Notes under the pieces: model-generated
What the model was told of the DNA's origin: nothing
The model's input: the letters and a program-made list of their open reading frames with translations, nothing else
Database searches by the model: none
Assembly (NCBI RefSeq): GCF_002109385.1
Contig: NZ_CP020814.1
Span: forward strand, 746,001 to 810,000
Direction: 5' to 3'
Source of the DNA: Halalkalibacter krulwichiae
GTDB lineage: Bacteria > Bacillota > Bacilli > Bacillales > Bacillaceae_D
Length of the DNA: 64,000 nt
Position numbers and translations under genes: made by a program
In this document: positions 27,140 to 36,107 of the stretch, one piece after another
Position numbering within the stretch: the stretch's first letter is position 1
Layout: each line of letters opens with the position of its first letter

Positions 27140-28987
27140 ATGGCAGTCATTAAAGCTCAACTGGCTAAGCATAAATTCTTCTTGCTAGCAGTCTTGTTGT
27201 TAAGTGTCAAAACTTATCTTGTTTATAAAGTTGGATTTAATATTTCATCAGAAAATGTACTACAAGAGTTTTTGTTGTTCATTAATCCAATTAGTTCTGC
27301 AGTGTTTCTGATTGGTCTTAGTTTTTTCTTTACCGGTCTCAAGCGTAATGTGGTGATTGTAGTAACAAGTCTATTTGCCACGTTGGTGTTATATTTTAAT
27401 TTACTCTACTTTCGCTTTTTCTCGGACTTTCTTACATGGCCCGTCTTATTTCAGACGAGTAATGCAAAAGATTTAACAGGAAGTATTACTGAGTTGATAA
27501 GGACTATCGATTTGTTGTTAATAATTGATCTTGTTATCCTCAGTTATTTAATCTTAAAGAAAATCGCACCGATCCAAGTGAAAGCAAAAAGAGAACCATT
27601 AATCGTTCTAGGTCTTTCATTTGTCATTTTTATCGTTAATTTAGGTATTGCACAAATTGAAAGACCACAATTATTGACCCGTTCTTTTGATAGAGAAATG
27701 CTTGTCAAAAATATTGGATTGTTAAATTATCATGTATATGATGGATATATCCAATCTCAATCAAGAGCGCAACGGGTGTTTGCAGATAGTTCGGATATGA
27801 CTGAAATTCTTGATTATAGGAAAGAGAATTATAAGGAAGCTGATCAAGACTTATACGCAATTGCAGAAGGGAAAAATGTTATTGTCATTTCATTAGAATC
27901 TCTTCAAACATTTGTAATTAATGAAACTTTAGATGGAGAGGAAATTACTCCCTTTTTAAATAGCCTAATAAATGAAAGTTACTATTTTGATCATTTCTAT
28001 CATCAAACAGCTCAAGGAAAAACGTCTGATTCTGAGTTTCTATTAGCTACTTCGTTATTCCCACGTGATAGTGGGTCTGTTTTCTTTACGCATGCTGGAA
28101 ATGAGTATCATAGCTTACCAGAAATTTTAAACGAAGCGGGATACTACACATCTGTATTACATGCAAACAATAAGAGTTTTTGGAATAGAGATGTGATGTA
28201 CGATTCATTTGGGTACGACCATTTCTTTGATATTGAATCTTATGAGGTAAATGAAGAGAATTCAGTTGGTTGGGGATTGAAAGATGTTGATTTCTTTAAG
28301 CAATCGATTGAACTATTAAAAAGCCAGCCTCAGCCTTTCTATTCTAAATTTATCACATTGACAAATCATTTCCCTTTTGAGTTAGGGGAGGAAGATAAAT
28401 TTATTAATGAATTTAATTCCAATAGTAATACTTTAAATCGGTATTTTCCAACTGTGCGCTACATGGACCATGCTCTTGAGTTGTTCTTTGATGAATTAAA
28501 AGAAAATGGGTTATATGAAGATTCTATTTTTATTATGTATGGAGATCATTATGGAATTTCAGATTATCATAATCGCGCTATGAGCTTGTTTCTAAATAAA
28601 GATGAAATTACTGACTTTGATCAAATACAATTACAAAGAGTACCGATGTTTGTGCATATTCCTGGTCATTCTGATCATGAGTTAAAGCATACAGTAGCTG
28701 GCCAAATAGACCTGAAACCAACTATTATGCATTTACTCGGGTTGGAGACAAAAGACGATATACAGTTTGGCACAGATTTATTCTCGCCAGAGCGTGATTC
28801 GTTTGTTGTATTAAGAGATGGAAGTGTGATAACAGACGAATACGTCTTTACAAAAGGAAGCTGTTATCAAAAAGCTGATGGGGCAGAAGTGGACATAGAA
28901 GAGTGTGAATCTTTTAGAGAAAGAGGAGCACAAGATCTATATTTTTCTGATAAAGTCATTTATGGAGATCTCTTAAGGTTTTATTAA
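27140..28987 (+). CDS. Lipoteichoic acid synthase family protein (LtaS type)
   Basis: Polymerises glycerol phosphate from phosphatidylglycerol onto the glycolipid anchor of lipoteichoic acid, outside the membrane. The 615 residues comprise five N-terminal membrane helices (within 1-175), a linker, and an alkaline-phosphatase-like domain: VIVISLESLQTFV (metal-binding Glu), the catalytic Thr in QGKTSDSEFLLATSLFP (about residues 295-311), NKSFWNRD, FVTLTNHFPFEL-like segment and FIMYGDHYGIS with metal Asp/His. Bacillus has several paralogues (LtaS, YfnI, YqgS, YvgJ) and which one this is cannot be told. The ribosome site is GAGAGGGG. Confidence 0.92.
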   Translation: MAVIKAQLAKHKFFLLAVLLLSVKTYLVYKVGFNISSENVLQEFLLFINPISSAVFLIGLSFFFTGLKRNVVIVVTSLFATLVLYFNLLYFRFFSDFLTWPVLFQTSNAKDLTGSITELIRTIDLLLIIDLVILSYLILKKIAPIQVKAKREPLIVLGLSFVIFIVNLGIAQIERPQLLTRSFDREMLVKNIGLLNYHVYDGYIQSQSRAQRVFADSSDMTEILDYRKENYKEADQDLYAIAEGKNVIVISLESLQTFVINETLDGEEITPFLNSLINESYYFDHFYHQTAQGKTSDSEFLLATSLFPRDSGSVFFTHAGNEYHSLPEILNEAGYYTSVLHANNKSFWNRDVMYDSFGYDHFFDIESYEVNEENSVGWGLKDVDFFKQSIELLKSQPQPFYSKFITLTNHFPFELGEEDKFINEFNSNSNTLNRYFPTVRYMDHALELFFDELKENGLYEDSIFIMYGDHYGISDYHNRAMSLFLNKDEITDFDQIQLQRVPMFVHIPGHSDHELKHTVAGQIDLKPTIMHLLGLETKDDIQFGTDLFSPERDSFVVLRDGSVITDEYVFTKGSCYQKADGAEVDIEECESFRERGAQDLYFSDKVIYGDLLRFY

Positions 28988-28997
28988 TTTGATTGTT

Positions 28998-29037
28998 AGA
29001 GGCTGTACAAAGCATCATGCTTTGTACAGCCTCTTAT
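28998..29037 (+). terminator. Terminator of the LTA synthase gene
   Basis: An almost perfect 18-bp stem (AGAGGCTGTACAAAGCAT with its complement) around a single-base centre, followed by TAT. Confidence 0.85.
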
Positions 29038-29094
29038 CTATTTGCCCGTACCGTACAAAAGTAGTCAATAAGCATTCTCTAGAGGCTATAGCTT

Positions 29095-29277
29095 TTAGCG
29101 GTGAAAGAGTAGTAGCTTTCCTGAACGAGTCAATCGATGAGTAGTATCAATAAGTTGTTTTTCCGCTAGAATTGCTTCCCCTTTTTTCTTAGCCTGCTCG
29201 TCGCTTTCAGCTTCAAATCGTTCTTCATGAATGGTTTCACCATTATGCGAAAATACTGTTAAGTAATATTCATGCAT
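29095..29277 (-). CDS. YhzD-like small protein
   Basis: A 60-residue soluble protein starting MHEYYLTVFSHNGETI, with FEAESDEQAKKKGEAIL in the middle and a GKLLLFHR end, which resembles the YhzD family of Bacillus as I remember it. AGAGGTGAT lies six bases before ATG. Function unknown. Divergent from the yidC2 leader gene. Confidence 0.65.
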   Translation of the reverse strand: MHEYYLTVFSHNGETIHEERFEAESDEQAKKKGEAILAEKQLIDTTHRLTRSGKLLLFHR

Positions 29278-29320
29278 ATTGCATCACCTCTTTTACAGTG
29301 TAATTACTAATTAGCTTACT

Positions 29321-29334
29321 TTAAAGCGCTTACA
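29321..29334. promoter_or_regulatory. Cre-like sequence
   Basis: TTAAAGCGCTTACA differs from the cre consensus TGNAAGCGNWWNCA at one important position (the G). It lies in the divergent gap between the YhzD-like gene and the yidC2 leader gene. A single near-match may be chance. Confidence 0.25.
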
Positions 29335-29459
29335 ATGACAAGAGTAGAATAATATAGAAAACAGTAAAATTTTCATTTCCTTGGATAAAATGTACAATTG
29401 GTAATGAGTGCATTTTATGTTATGATCTATTTACTAAAAGAGCAAAGGAGGTGGATGAG

Positions 29460-29732
29460 TTGATTGAGATCATTACGGATTTAACGTCATTATGGGTTAG
29501 TGTGGTTATGACAGTCTTACTTGTTGCTGCTATGACTAAGGCGAATATTCTTAGGTTTGAATGGGAACTTCATACTGGCTGGAAAAGAAAGTTTGTAGAT
29601 GTTTCTGAGCAAGAGCCTGAAAACCCAATGCTCATCCATCTTAGTAGAATGAAATGTAAACCGAAAATTCCATCTACTAATGATCACAAAAATCAAGATG
29701 ATGATGATGCTACTTCTATTGTTTTCATATAA
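29460..29732 (+). CDS. MifM-like leader: putative translation-arrest sensor upstream of yidC2
   Basis: Read from TTG 29460, eight bases after AAAGGAGG, the product has 90 residues. It has an N-terminal membrane segment (about 8-28, LTSLWVSVVMTVLLVAAM), a charged middle, and a C-terminal part with basic and proline residues (SRMKCKPKIPSTNDHKNQ) leading to DDDD at 80-83, seven residues before the stop. In B. subtilis, MifM (95 residues) is inserted by YidC1, and its C-terminal arrest region, including an acidic DEED run, stalls ribosomes to open the yidC2 ribosome site. Size, position, membrane segment, acidic run and the following hairpin all fit. Sequence similarity to MifM itself is low by eye, so arrest is inferred, not shown. 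An in-frame GTG at 29451 overlaps the ribosome site and is unlikely to be the start. Confidence 0.7.
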   Translation: MIEIITDLTSLWVSVVMTVLLVAAMTKANILRFEWELHTGWKRKFVDVSEQEPENPMLIHLSRMKCKPKIPSTNDHKNQDDDDATSIVFI

Positions 29733-29753
29733 AAATTGAAAACAATAGGGAGG
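29714..29753 (+). promoter_or_regulatory. Hairpin masking the yidC2 ribosome-binding site
   Basis: CTATTGTTTTC (29716-29726) pairs perfectly with GAAAACAATAG (29738-29748), extended by two G-U pairs into the GGGAGG ribosome site at 29748-29753. The 5' arm lies within the last codons of the leader gene, six bases after the DDDD codons. A ribosome stalled there would prevent stem formation and free the site, the logic known from mifM-yidC2. The stem is not followed by a T run, so it is not a terminator. Confidence 0.7.
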
Positions 29754-29762
29754 AATTAGGAA

Positions 29763-30527
29763 TTGAAAAAGCACTTTATTTTCTTGATTATTATTAGTAT
29801 GACGTTGTTTCTAACAGCTTGCGGAACGGTGGAAAAGGTTCCAATTACGGCAGAAACAGAAGGAATTTGGAATCATTTTTTTGTATATCCAATGTCCTGG
29901 CTATTGATCAATGTGGCAGAGTTATTTAATGGTAGTTATGGATTATCAATTGTTGTTGTAACAATTGCGATTCGCTTATGTCTTCTGCCTTTAATGTTAA
30001 AGCAGCAGAAAAGTACTCGAGCAATGCAAACGTTAAAGCCTGAGATGGAGCGTCTTCAAGCAAAGTATAAAGAGAGTGTAAAAAAAGATCCGAAGAAACA
30101 ACAAGAAATGCAAAAGGAACTTATGGCTCTGTATCAAAGTAACGGTGTTAATCCGTTGGCAGGGTGTTTGCCTATGTTTGTGCAATTACCGGTTTTAATG
30201 GCCTTTTATTTTGCAATAATGAGAACAGAGCAAATTGCTCTTCATACGTTTCTTTGGTTTGATTTAGGAAATCCAGACCCTCTTTATTTATTGCCTTTAG
30301 TTGCTGGATTGACGACGTTTTTGCAAGTTAAGATGACATCTTCGCAATTAAATGATCAAATGAAGCTCATTATTTATATAATGCCCGTGATGATTATTGT
30401 TGCTGGAATCACTTTGCCAGCAGCTTTATCGTTATATTGGGTTGTTGGAAATGTATTTATGATCATTCAAACATATTTTACCGTCACAAAGTTTGAACAA
30501 AGCTCAACAGAAATTAGTAAATCATAA
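29763..30527 (+). CDS. yidC2: Membrane protein insertase YidC2 (Oxa1 family)
   Basis: Inserts membrane proteins, alone or with Sec. The 254-residue protein is a lipoprotein (lipobox LTAC, Cys20) with five membrane segments and the substrate-groove arginine in [20 protein letters not shown]. The cytosolic hairpin is rich in Lys ([20 protein letters not shown]), followed by [25 protein letters not shown]. Start is TTG 29763, nine bases after GGAGG. Because a MifM-like leader precedes it, it is probably the inducible second YidC (YqjG type) rather than SpoIIIJ; the latter is normally beside rnpA/jag. Confidence 0.92.
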   Translation: MKKHFIFLIIISMTLFLTACGTVEKVPITAETEGIWNHFFVYPMSWLLINVAELFNGSYGLSIVVVTIAIRLCLLPLMLKQQKSTRAMQTLKPEMERLQAKYKESVKKDPKKQQEMQKELMALYQSNGVNPLAGCLPMFVQLPVLMAFYFAIMRTEQIALHTFLWFDLGNPDPLYLLPLVAGLTTFLQVKMTSSQLNDQMKLIIYIMPVMIIVAGITLPAALSLYWVVGNVFMIIQTYFTVTKFEQSSTEISKS

Positions 30528-30893
30528 TCAGCAATTGCTAATGGGTTGGGTAAGTTCAAAAAGCTTCATCAGAGATTTGAGGATTGAGAGAAGGAACTTA
30601 CTTCTTAAGGCTTCTAAAAAGATGTAGAGACTTCACTAATTGCTTCGAGGGCATCTCAAAAGGTCAAAAAATAGACCTTTTGAGATGCTCTCTCTTTTTT
30701 CGACATTTTTACCCGGGAAATACAAAAATTCAAAAGAAATTATATAAATGTTGTTGATTGAATATGAGAAACCATGTAAATATACTCGATAGTTGTGATA
30801 GTTAAGGGTTATAACTCGTGTCAGAGGTTAAAATAAGATACAATATGCGTAAATAGTTAAAAAATTGAGGTTCTTTATAAGGAGGAAAGAGGT
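30528..30893. other. Intergenic region between yidC2 and cssR
   Basis: 366 bases without a supported gene. It holds a strong terminator at 30647-30700. The first 118 bases show no convincing structure. The AT-rich stretch 30701-30890 must carry the cssR promoter, but no single sigma-A pair stands out; CssR autoregulation is known in B. subtilis, and a regulator site may lie here. Confidence 0.5.
30647..30700 (+). terminator. Terminator of yidC2
   Basis: A 19-bp stem with one wobble (30647-30665 with 30674-30692), eight-base loop, then TCTTTTTT-like tail. Confidence 0.9.
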
Positions 30894-31577
30894 ATGAATG
30901 AATATCTCGTTTATCTCGTTGAAGATGAAGAAAATCTTTCTGAGGTTCTGAAAGCATACTTAGAAAAAGAAGGTTGGAAAGTTCGTGTTTTTAATGATGG
31001 AGACTTAGCTAGAGAGGCAATAAGTGATAAGCCTCACCTTTGGATTCTTGATATCATGCTTCCTGGAACAGATGGATATCAGTTATTAAAAGGGATAAAA
31101 GAACAAGAAGATACACCAGTTATCTTTATCTCTGCAAGAGATCAGGATTTAGATAGAGTACTTGGTTTGGAAATGGGAAGTGATGATTATCTAGCTAAGC
31201 CGTTCCTGCCACAAGAGTTAATTATTAGAGCAAAGAAACTATTAACCCGTGTTTATGGAACAACTTCTCAGGAACAGAAGAAAATTGAATTAAACCAATA
31301 TACAATTGATCCAGTAGGTCGAACGGTTGTTGATGAAGAGGCTGAAGACGATTCATTAGTTGATTTAACAACAAAGGAAATGGACTTGATACTCCTCTTA
31401 ACAGGTGATATTGGAAAAGCCTTCTCAAGAGAGAAGATCATTGAACATGTTTGGGGAGAGAATTATTTTGGTTCTGAGCGAGCGGTTGATGATGTGGTTC
31501 GTCGTGTTCGGAAGAAAATGCCTCGTATTCATTTAGAGACTTTATATGGATATGGATATAGGATTCTATCTTCATGA
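30894..31577 (+). CDS. cssR: Secretion-stress response regulator CssR
   Basis: OmpR-type regulator of 227 residues. Receiver domain with Asp53 in WILDIMLPGTDGYQLL, FISARDQDLDRVLGLEMGSDDYLAKPFLPQELIIR, and a winged helix with LTTKEMDL, VWGENYFGSERAVDDVVRRVRKKMP and ETLYGYGYRI. These blocks are very close to B. subtilis CssR as I remember it, especially the FLPQELIIR and YFGxxRxVDD segments. CssRS senses misfolded secreted protein and induces HtrA-type proteases. Overlaps cssS by 4 bases (ATGA). Confidence 0.88.
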   Translation: MNEYLVYLVEDEENLSEVLKAYLEKEGWKVRVFNDGDLAREAISDKPHLWILDIMLPGTDGYQLLKGIKEQEDTPVIFISARDQDLDRVLGLEMGSDDYLAKPFLPQELIIRAKKLLTRVYGTTSQEQKKIELNQYTIDPVGRTVVDEEAEDDSLVDLTTKEMDLILLLTGDIGKAFSREKIIEHVWGENYFGSERAVDDVVRRVRKKMPRIHLETLYGYGYRILSS

Positions 31578-32941
31578 TTAATGTGAATTTAACGCAGCGA
31601 ATATGGCTTGCGTTTATTTCAATTATTGTCTTAGTTGGTCTTTCAATCATCATTATTTATCCGATTTCTATAAAAGGCACTTTAACAGAAGAAACATATC
31701 GAATTATAGAAACAGAACAAATTCGTATTGCGTATCCTTTATGGGATTTAATTAACCCTAGGAGTGAAAGTGAGTTTACTGATAGAGAGGCGGGTTCTGT
31801 AGGACATTTCTTTATATATGAGTCTCCACGAATTCCACCAGAGGGCAATCCCCCTCCTAAGGAAGTATTACAGGAAATGGCACAGAATGCGTATAAACAA
31901 GAAGGTTCAAGAGGCCGTTATGAAATTCAATATGGTGGGGCAACTGTTTTTTATGTAATAGCAAAAGCGCAAATTGATGAATACCCTGCATTCCATATCT
32001 CATATATGTGGGATACATATCGAGATGAAATGGTGAACCGTTTATGGGAAAGGTTATTGTATATACTTCTATTAACAAGTGCTTTGAGTTTATTACCAGC
32101 AATGTGGTTAAAGCACTATTTGAGACAACCGCTTATTGTACTTGGAAATCACTTAGAGCAAATTGCAAACCGCGAATGGAAAGAACCTCTTAAGTGGCAA
32201 GGGGATGAGGATTTTCAAAGGTTATCCGATCAATTTGAGAGGATGCGTCAAAACTTAAATTTATATGATCGTGCACAAAAAACGTTTATTCAACATGCAT
32301 CCCATGAATTAAAGACACCTATCATGGTCATTAAAAGCTATGCTCATTCAGTGAAAGATGGCATTTTGCCTAAAGAGAATATGGAACAGACAATGGATGT
32401 TATTATTGAAGAAGCGAACCGAATGGAACGAAGAGTAATTGATATGCTTTATTATACGAAGCTAGATTCTTTAAAAGAAGAAACTCCTAAACATGAGGAA
32501 ATTATGTTTGGGCAGATTGCTTTTAAAATAGAAGAAAGGTTTCGAGTTCAGCGGGAAGATGTAAAAATCTTAGTTGATGGAGCAAATACACATATTTCGT
32601 GTGATCCTGAACAATTTGAAGTTCTTCTGGAAAACTTAGTTGAGAATGCATTGCGATATGCGAGAGATCGAATTTGGATGTCTGCAAGTGCAACTGATGA
32701 TGGTGCAGTTATTACTGTTGAAAACAATGGTGATGAGATTCAAGACAAAGACCTTCCACAATTATTTAATCCATTTTATAAAGGAAATAAAGGCAAGTTT
32801 GGCTTAGGTCTTGCTATAGTAAAAAGAATTGCTGAATTACATGGTGGAAGCCCAAAGGTTGAAAATACTGATGTTGGTGTTAAATTTACAATCAATTTTC
32901 CAAACAAAAAGCAAGGCAATAAACCGAGGAAAAAAAGATAA
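31574..32941 (+). CDS. cssS: Secretion-stress sensor histidine kinase CssS
   Basis: A 455-residue membrane kinase: helix at about 13-34, an extracytoplasmic sensor of about 125 residues, helix at about 160-178, HAMP, the phosphoacceptor His244 in QHASHELKTPIMVIKSYAHS, then N box NLVENALRYARD, and a short ATP lid ending in KFGLGLAIVKRIAELHGG. Length and partner match CssS. Its nearness to yidC2 and prsA (at 34.7 kb) groups envelope and secretion genes in this part of the chromosome. Confidence 0.88.
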   Translation: MINVNLTQRIWLAFISIIVLVGLSIIIIYPISIKGTLTEETYRIIETEQIRIAYPLWDLINPRSESEFTDREAGSVGHFFIYESPRIPPEGNPPPKEVLQEMAQNAYKQEGSRGRYEIQYGGATVFYVIAKAQIDEYPAFHISYMWDTYRDEMVNRLWERLLYILLLTSALSLLPAMWLKHYLRQPLIVLGNHLEQIANREWKEPLKWQGDEDFQRLSDQFERMRQNLNLYDRAQKTFIQHASHELKTPIMVIKSYAHSVKDGILPKENMEQTMDVIIEEANRMERRVIDMLYYTKLDSLKEETPKHEEIMFGQIAFKIEERFRVQREDVKILVDGANTHISCDPEQFEVLLENLVENALRYARDRIWMSASATDDGAVITVENNGDEIQDKDLPQLFNPFYKGNKGKFGLGLAIVKRIAELHGGSPKVENTDVGVKFTINFPNKKQGNKPRKKR

Positions 32942-32944
32942 GAT

Positions 32945-32990
32945 AGAGGTTGTCTAGCGGTCCCAAAGGGCACTTAGGCAGCCTCTTCTT
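32945..32990 (+). terminator. Terminator of cssRS
   Basis: AGAGGTTGTCT (32945-32955) pairs with AGGCAGCCTCT (32976-32986) with two G-U pairs, then TCTTC. Confidence 0.75.
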
Positions 32991-33112
32991 CTATTCGATG
33001 TTATGAAACATTTATCTTATGCTATACTTGTAAGAGGTTGTTATTAGTGGATATCACCTCTTTTTACAACCTTACATTAACAATGAATCTAGTAAGTTGA
33101 GGTGACAATAAA

Positions 33113-34072
33113 ATGAGCAAAGGAATTAAGTTCCAACAAGTTGGAGACCGTGTCGAAACTTATTATTTGATTAAATCAGCAACAAAAGCAATTGCTAGTA
33201 ATGGTAAGCCATTTTTAACATTGATTTTAAGTGACCATACGGGAGATATAGAGGCAAAGCTCTGGGGCTGCTCACCAGATGATGAAACGACATTTACAAG
33301 TCAAGTAATTGTGTTTATTAATGGTGAAGTTAGTGATTATAGAGGCAGATTACAACTTAAGATTAGCAGTATTCGCCCGACGACAGCAATGGATCAAGTT
33401 AAGGTAGCTGATTTTATTCGATCTGCTCCTATTTCGCCATCCGATATGTTAGAAGAGATTACACAATATATCTTTGATATGAAAAATCCCAACATACAGC
33501 GGATAACTCGTCATTTATTAAAAAAACATCAGGAGGCTTTTTTAGAATCACCTGCTGCAACGAAAAACCATCATGAATTTGTTTCAGGACTTGCTTATCA
33601 TGTGGTATGTATGCTTAAAGTTGCAAAAAGTTTAGCAAACTTATATCCAACGCTAGATACGGACTTGCTTTATTCCGGAGTGATTCTTCACGATCTAGGG
33701 AAGGTAAGAGAACTTTCTGGTCCAATTGATACTGCGTATACGTTGGAAGGAAAGCTACTTGGGCATATTTCAATTATGGTGACTGAGATTGCAGAGGCAG
33801 CAAAGGAATTAGCAATAGAGGGTGAAGAAATTCTAATGTTGCAACACCTAATCTTAAGTCATCATGGCAAAGGTGAGTGGGGAAGTCCAAAAGTTCCTGT
33901 CATTCGAGAAGCTGAAGTGTTACACATGATTGATAATATTGATGCAAAAATGAATATGATGGATCGTGCTTTAGAACGGGTACAGCCTGGTGAATTTTCT
34001 GAAAGAGTCATGGCGATGGACCACAGAAGTTTTTACAAGCCAAGCTTTCATGAACCGCCATTAGATTACTAG
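33113..34072 (+). CDS. yhaM: 3'-5' exoribonuclease YhaM
   Basis: A 319-residue RNase of Gram-positive bacteria with an N-terminal OB fold (about 20-95, [17 protein letters not shown]) and a C-terminal HD domain (about 160-290) carrying [16 protein letters not shown], the catalytic pair in [15 protein letters not shown], and [15 protein letters not shown]. Length matches the family. It trims RNA 3' ends. GAGGTGACAATAA precedes ATG. Followed by yhaL and the convergent prsA as in B. subtilis. Confidence 0.94.
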   Translation: MSKGIKFQQVGDRVETYYLIKSATKAIASNGKPFLTLILSDHTGDIEAKLWGCSPDDETTFTSQVIVFINGEVSDYRGRLQLKISSIRPTTAMDQVKVADFIRSAPISPSDMLEEITQYIFDMKNPNIQRITRHLLKKHQEAFLESPAATKNHHEFVSGLAYHVVCMLKVAKSLANLYPTLDTDLLYSGVILHDLGKVRELSGPIDTAYTLEGKLLGHISIMVTEIAEAAKELAIEGEEILMLQHLILSHHGKGEWGSPKVPVIREAEVLHMIDNIDAKMNMMDRALERVQPGEFSERVMAMDHRSFYKPSFHEPPLDY

Positions 34073-34182
34073 AGGCAGTAAATTGATTGTGAAAGCAACC
34101 AGAAGAACAATTGTTGAATGCGTAATTTACTCTTCTTAAGAGATGAGCGCTTATAAAAGCCATAATGGAGTGAACAATGCAT

Positions 34183-34230
34183 AGAGTCAGGAAAAAAAGT
34201 TGAAGTTTAGCCTTTTTTTCCTGGCTCTTG
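34183..34230 (+). terminator. Terminator-like hairpin after yhaM
   Basis: AGAGTCAGGAAAAAAA pairs with TTTTTTTCCTGGCTCT (34183-34198 with 34213-34228), one wobble; a weak T-rich tail follows. Confidence 0.7.
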
Positions 34231-34290
34231 TTCTATTTTTAGGTGCTTGTACATATGTATAGAGTAAAGTTTAAGCATGGAGGGGTAATA

Positions 34291-34569
34291 ATGAAATCAA
34301 GTCAATCTCGTAAACGTTTAGCCTTTTTTCTACTAGCCGTCCTTGCCATTGGATTTGTGTTAACTCAAACTACCGTAGGGAGTTTCTTATTATCTAGTCC
34401 TTGGTGGGTGTATTTTGTTGTAGCCGGAATCATTTTTAGTGGGTATTTATCAGTGAAGTATGCACTTGAAGATAAGCGTACAGAGCAAGAATGGATTGAG
34501 AGCGAAGGGCAAGTGTATATGGAAAGAATCGCAGAGGAGCGGGAGAAACGAAATCTACATCGTGGATAA
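34291..34569 (+). CDS. yhaL: Sporulation protein YhaL family
   Basis: A 92-residue membrane protein read from ATG 34291, eight bases after GGAGGGG; an open stretch upstream has no ribosome site. Two hydrophobic segments (about 11-29 and 37-55, the second SPWWVYFVVAGIIFSGYLSV) are followed by a charged helix with the family motif EGQVYMERIAEEREKR. B. subtilis YhaL is shorter (about 70 residues) and lacks the first helix as far as I recall. Located between yhaM and prsA as there. Confidence 0.82.
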   Translation: MKSSQSRKRLAFFLLAVLAIGFVLTQTTVGSFLLSSPWWVYFVVAGIIFSGYLSVKYALEDKRTEQEWIESEGQVYMERIAEEREKRNLHRG

Positions 34570-34597
34570 ATGACAAAGAGGTTCGTTTCAAAATATT

Positions 34598-34643
34598 AGG
34601 GGCGCCACAAAGGTCAATAAATGACTTTTGTGGCGCCCCTTTA
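34598..34643. terminator. Bidirectional terminator between yhaL and prsA
   Basis: A 19-bp GC-rich stem with one mismatch, AGGGGCGCCACAAAGGTCA with its partner ending at 34640, loop ATAAA. Convergent genes on both sides. Confidence 0.88.
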
Positions 34644-34654
34644 AAAGCTTTGGT

Positions 34655-35551
34655 TTATTCAGTTTCAGTTGAGAACAAGTCAGCAAAACGACTGTCCTTA
34701 ACTTCAATATTAGCTTGTTCAAATAATTCGTTCATTACAGCTTCTGTTGATTTTGATTGTTGAGCAATCAGAGCTTGTTCAATTTCCTCTTCAAAATCTT
34801 CATAAGAATCTTTACGATCCGTCAGTTGGATAATGTGATAACCAAAATCAGACTCTACAGGATCACTGATTTCCCCAATTTCTAATGCGAATGCAGCTTT
34901 TTCAAAAGGCTCGACCATTTGTCCTTTTCCAAAAAAGTCAAGATCGCCACCACGTGCAGCAGAGCCATCTGTGGAATATTCTTGTGCTAAATCAGCAAAA
35001 TCTTCTCCTGCTTCTAACTTATCTAAAACTTCTAAAGCAGTTTTTTCATCTTCCACCAATATATGACTAGCGCGTATTTGTTCGTCATATAATGCTTCGT
35101 TTTCTTCATAATAAGCCAGCTTTTCTTCTTCCGTAACTTCAACATCTTCTGTTGCTAACTTTTGTAGTACTAAATGCGGGCGTAGGTTTTCTTCAATAAA
35201 CTCATCAACTGTCTCGAATGGTAAATTAAATTGCATTTGTAGCATATTTAATAACTCATCATTGTCTTGAACGCCTAATTCCGAGCGTAACGTACTTAGT
35301 TCTTCTTCTACCTCTTCATCTGTAACGCCAACCGTTTCAATTGCTTGATCTAACACGATCTCCTGTACAAGAAGTTGAAGAGTTTGTTCGCCATAGTGTT
35401 CTTTTAATGTTTCAACAAATTCTGCTTCAGTTATTTCCTCTCCTGCAACAATAGCTACAGTAGAACCGTTTGCCGTTGTGTCATCGTTGTTGCATGCTGC
35501 AAGCAATGTTATACAGGCAAGGCCTGCTGCAGCAAAAATCTTTTTGTTCAT
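34655..35551 (-). CDS. prsA: Foldase lipoprotein PrsA
   Basis: Extracytoplasmic peptidyl-prolyl isomerase lipoprotein that folds secreted proteins and penicillin-binding proteins. Read from ATG 35551 (after GAGGAG), 298 residues: lipobox LAAC with Cys20, an N-terminal SurA-like helical part, and a parvulin PPIase domain (about 140-235) with [56 protein letters not shown] and FGYHIIQL. The strongly acidic composition is notable and common in alkaliphile surface proteins. Essential in B. subtilis. Confidence 0.94.
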   Translation of the reverse strand: MNKKIFAAAGLACITLLAACNNDDTTANGSTVAIVAGEEITEAEFVETLKEHYGEQTLQLLVQEIVLDQAIETVGVTDEEVEEELSTLRSELGVQDNDELLNMLQMQFNLPFETVDEFIEENLRPHLVLQKLATEDVEVTEEEKLAYYEENEALYDEQIRASHILVEDEKTALEVLDKLEAGEDFADLAQEYSTDGSAARGGDLDFFGKGQMVEPFEKAAFALEIGEISDPVESDFGYHIIQLTDRKDSYEDFEEEIEQALIAQQSKSTEAVMNELFEQANIEVKDSRFADLFSTETE

Positions 35552-35745
35552 CGTATTCACTCCTCAGTATCATGCTCATTTTAGAGCCCGTATCATTCAT
35601 AGAGATAACTATACCATATATTTGTTTTAGAGAGAAAGATAATCAAAGCTTTGTATATGGAAAATGAATAATTTATGTATTTGCCCAGTACGAAATAGAG
35701 ATAAGTGCATAGAATATCGTAACAAAGCAATGAGGAGGTGTTAGT

Positions 35746-35829
35746 ATGACTCATGTACACCACGGTGGATTTGCGTTAATTGTCGTGCTGTTTATCTTAT
35801 TAATTATTGTAGGTGCAGCTTGGTTATAA
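35746..35829 (+). CDS. YjcZ-family sporulation microprotein, 27 residues
   Basis: ATG 35746 lies seven bases after GAGGAGG. The product starts MTHVHHGGFALIVVLFILLI and ends IVGAAWL, which is the GGFALIVVLFILLIIVGAA signature of the YjcZ family, a single membrane helix with a short polar head. The family is linked to sporulation in Bacillus. The head here is His-rich instead of Gly/Tyr/Cys-rich. A terminator follows at 35927. Confidence 0.88.
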   Translation: MTHVHHGGFALIVVLFILLIIVGAAWL

Positions 35830-35926
35830 AACCGTGAATCAACATCTCTTTTTCGGTAGTTTCAGAATAGAAAGGATAAAATGGCACCAAGAACGTGACG
35901 CTTATCCTTTTACTTGTGTAATACGA

Positions 35927-35983
35927 AAAGGAAGAGTGAGGAATATACGTCTCTCGCTCTTCCTTTGAATCGTTTTTTTCAAG
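35927..35983 (+). terminator. Terminator downstream of the YjcZ-like gene
   Basis: A 14-bp stem (35927-35940 with 35953-35966) containing one G-U pair, 12-base loop, then GAATCGTTTTTTT. Confidence 0.7.
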
Positions 35984-36020
35984 TATTGTTCTTAGGGATA
36001 ACATGAAGGGTTTTAAATAT

Positions 36021-36064
36021 AAATTAGCCAGATGGACAAATGAATTTGTCCATCTGGCTAATTT
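36021..36064. terminator. Perfect 20-bp inverted repeat
   Basis: AAATTAGCCAGATGGACAAA and its exact complement around the tetraloop TGAA. No strong T run on either side, but a convergent minus-strand gene ends 44 bases away. A terminator is the simplest reading. Confidence 0.55.
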
Positions 36065-36107
36065 ACATTAAAAAACGGTCAATAACAAAAAAAGTTTAGA
36101 AAACAGC

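Noticed and set aside
35804..36004. 66-codon minus-strand ORF overlapping the YjcZ-like gene end
   Set aside because: It runs through the terminator at 35927-35983, lacks a ribosome site and has no protein-like character.
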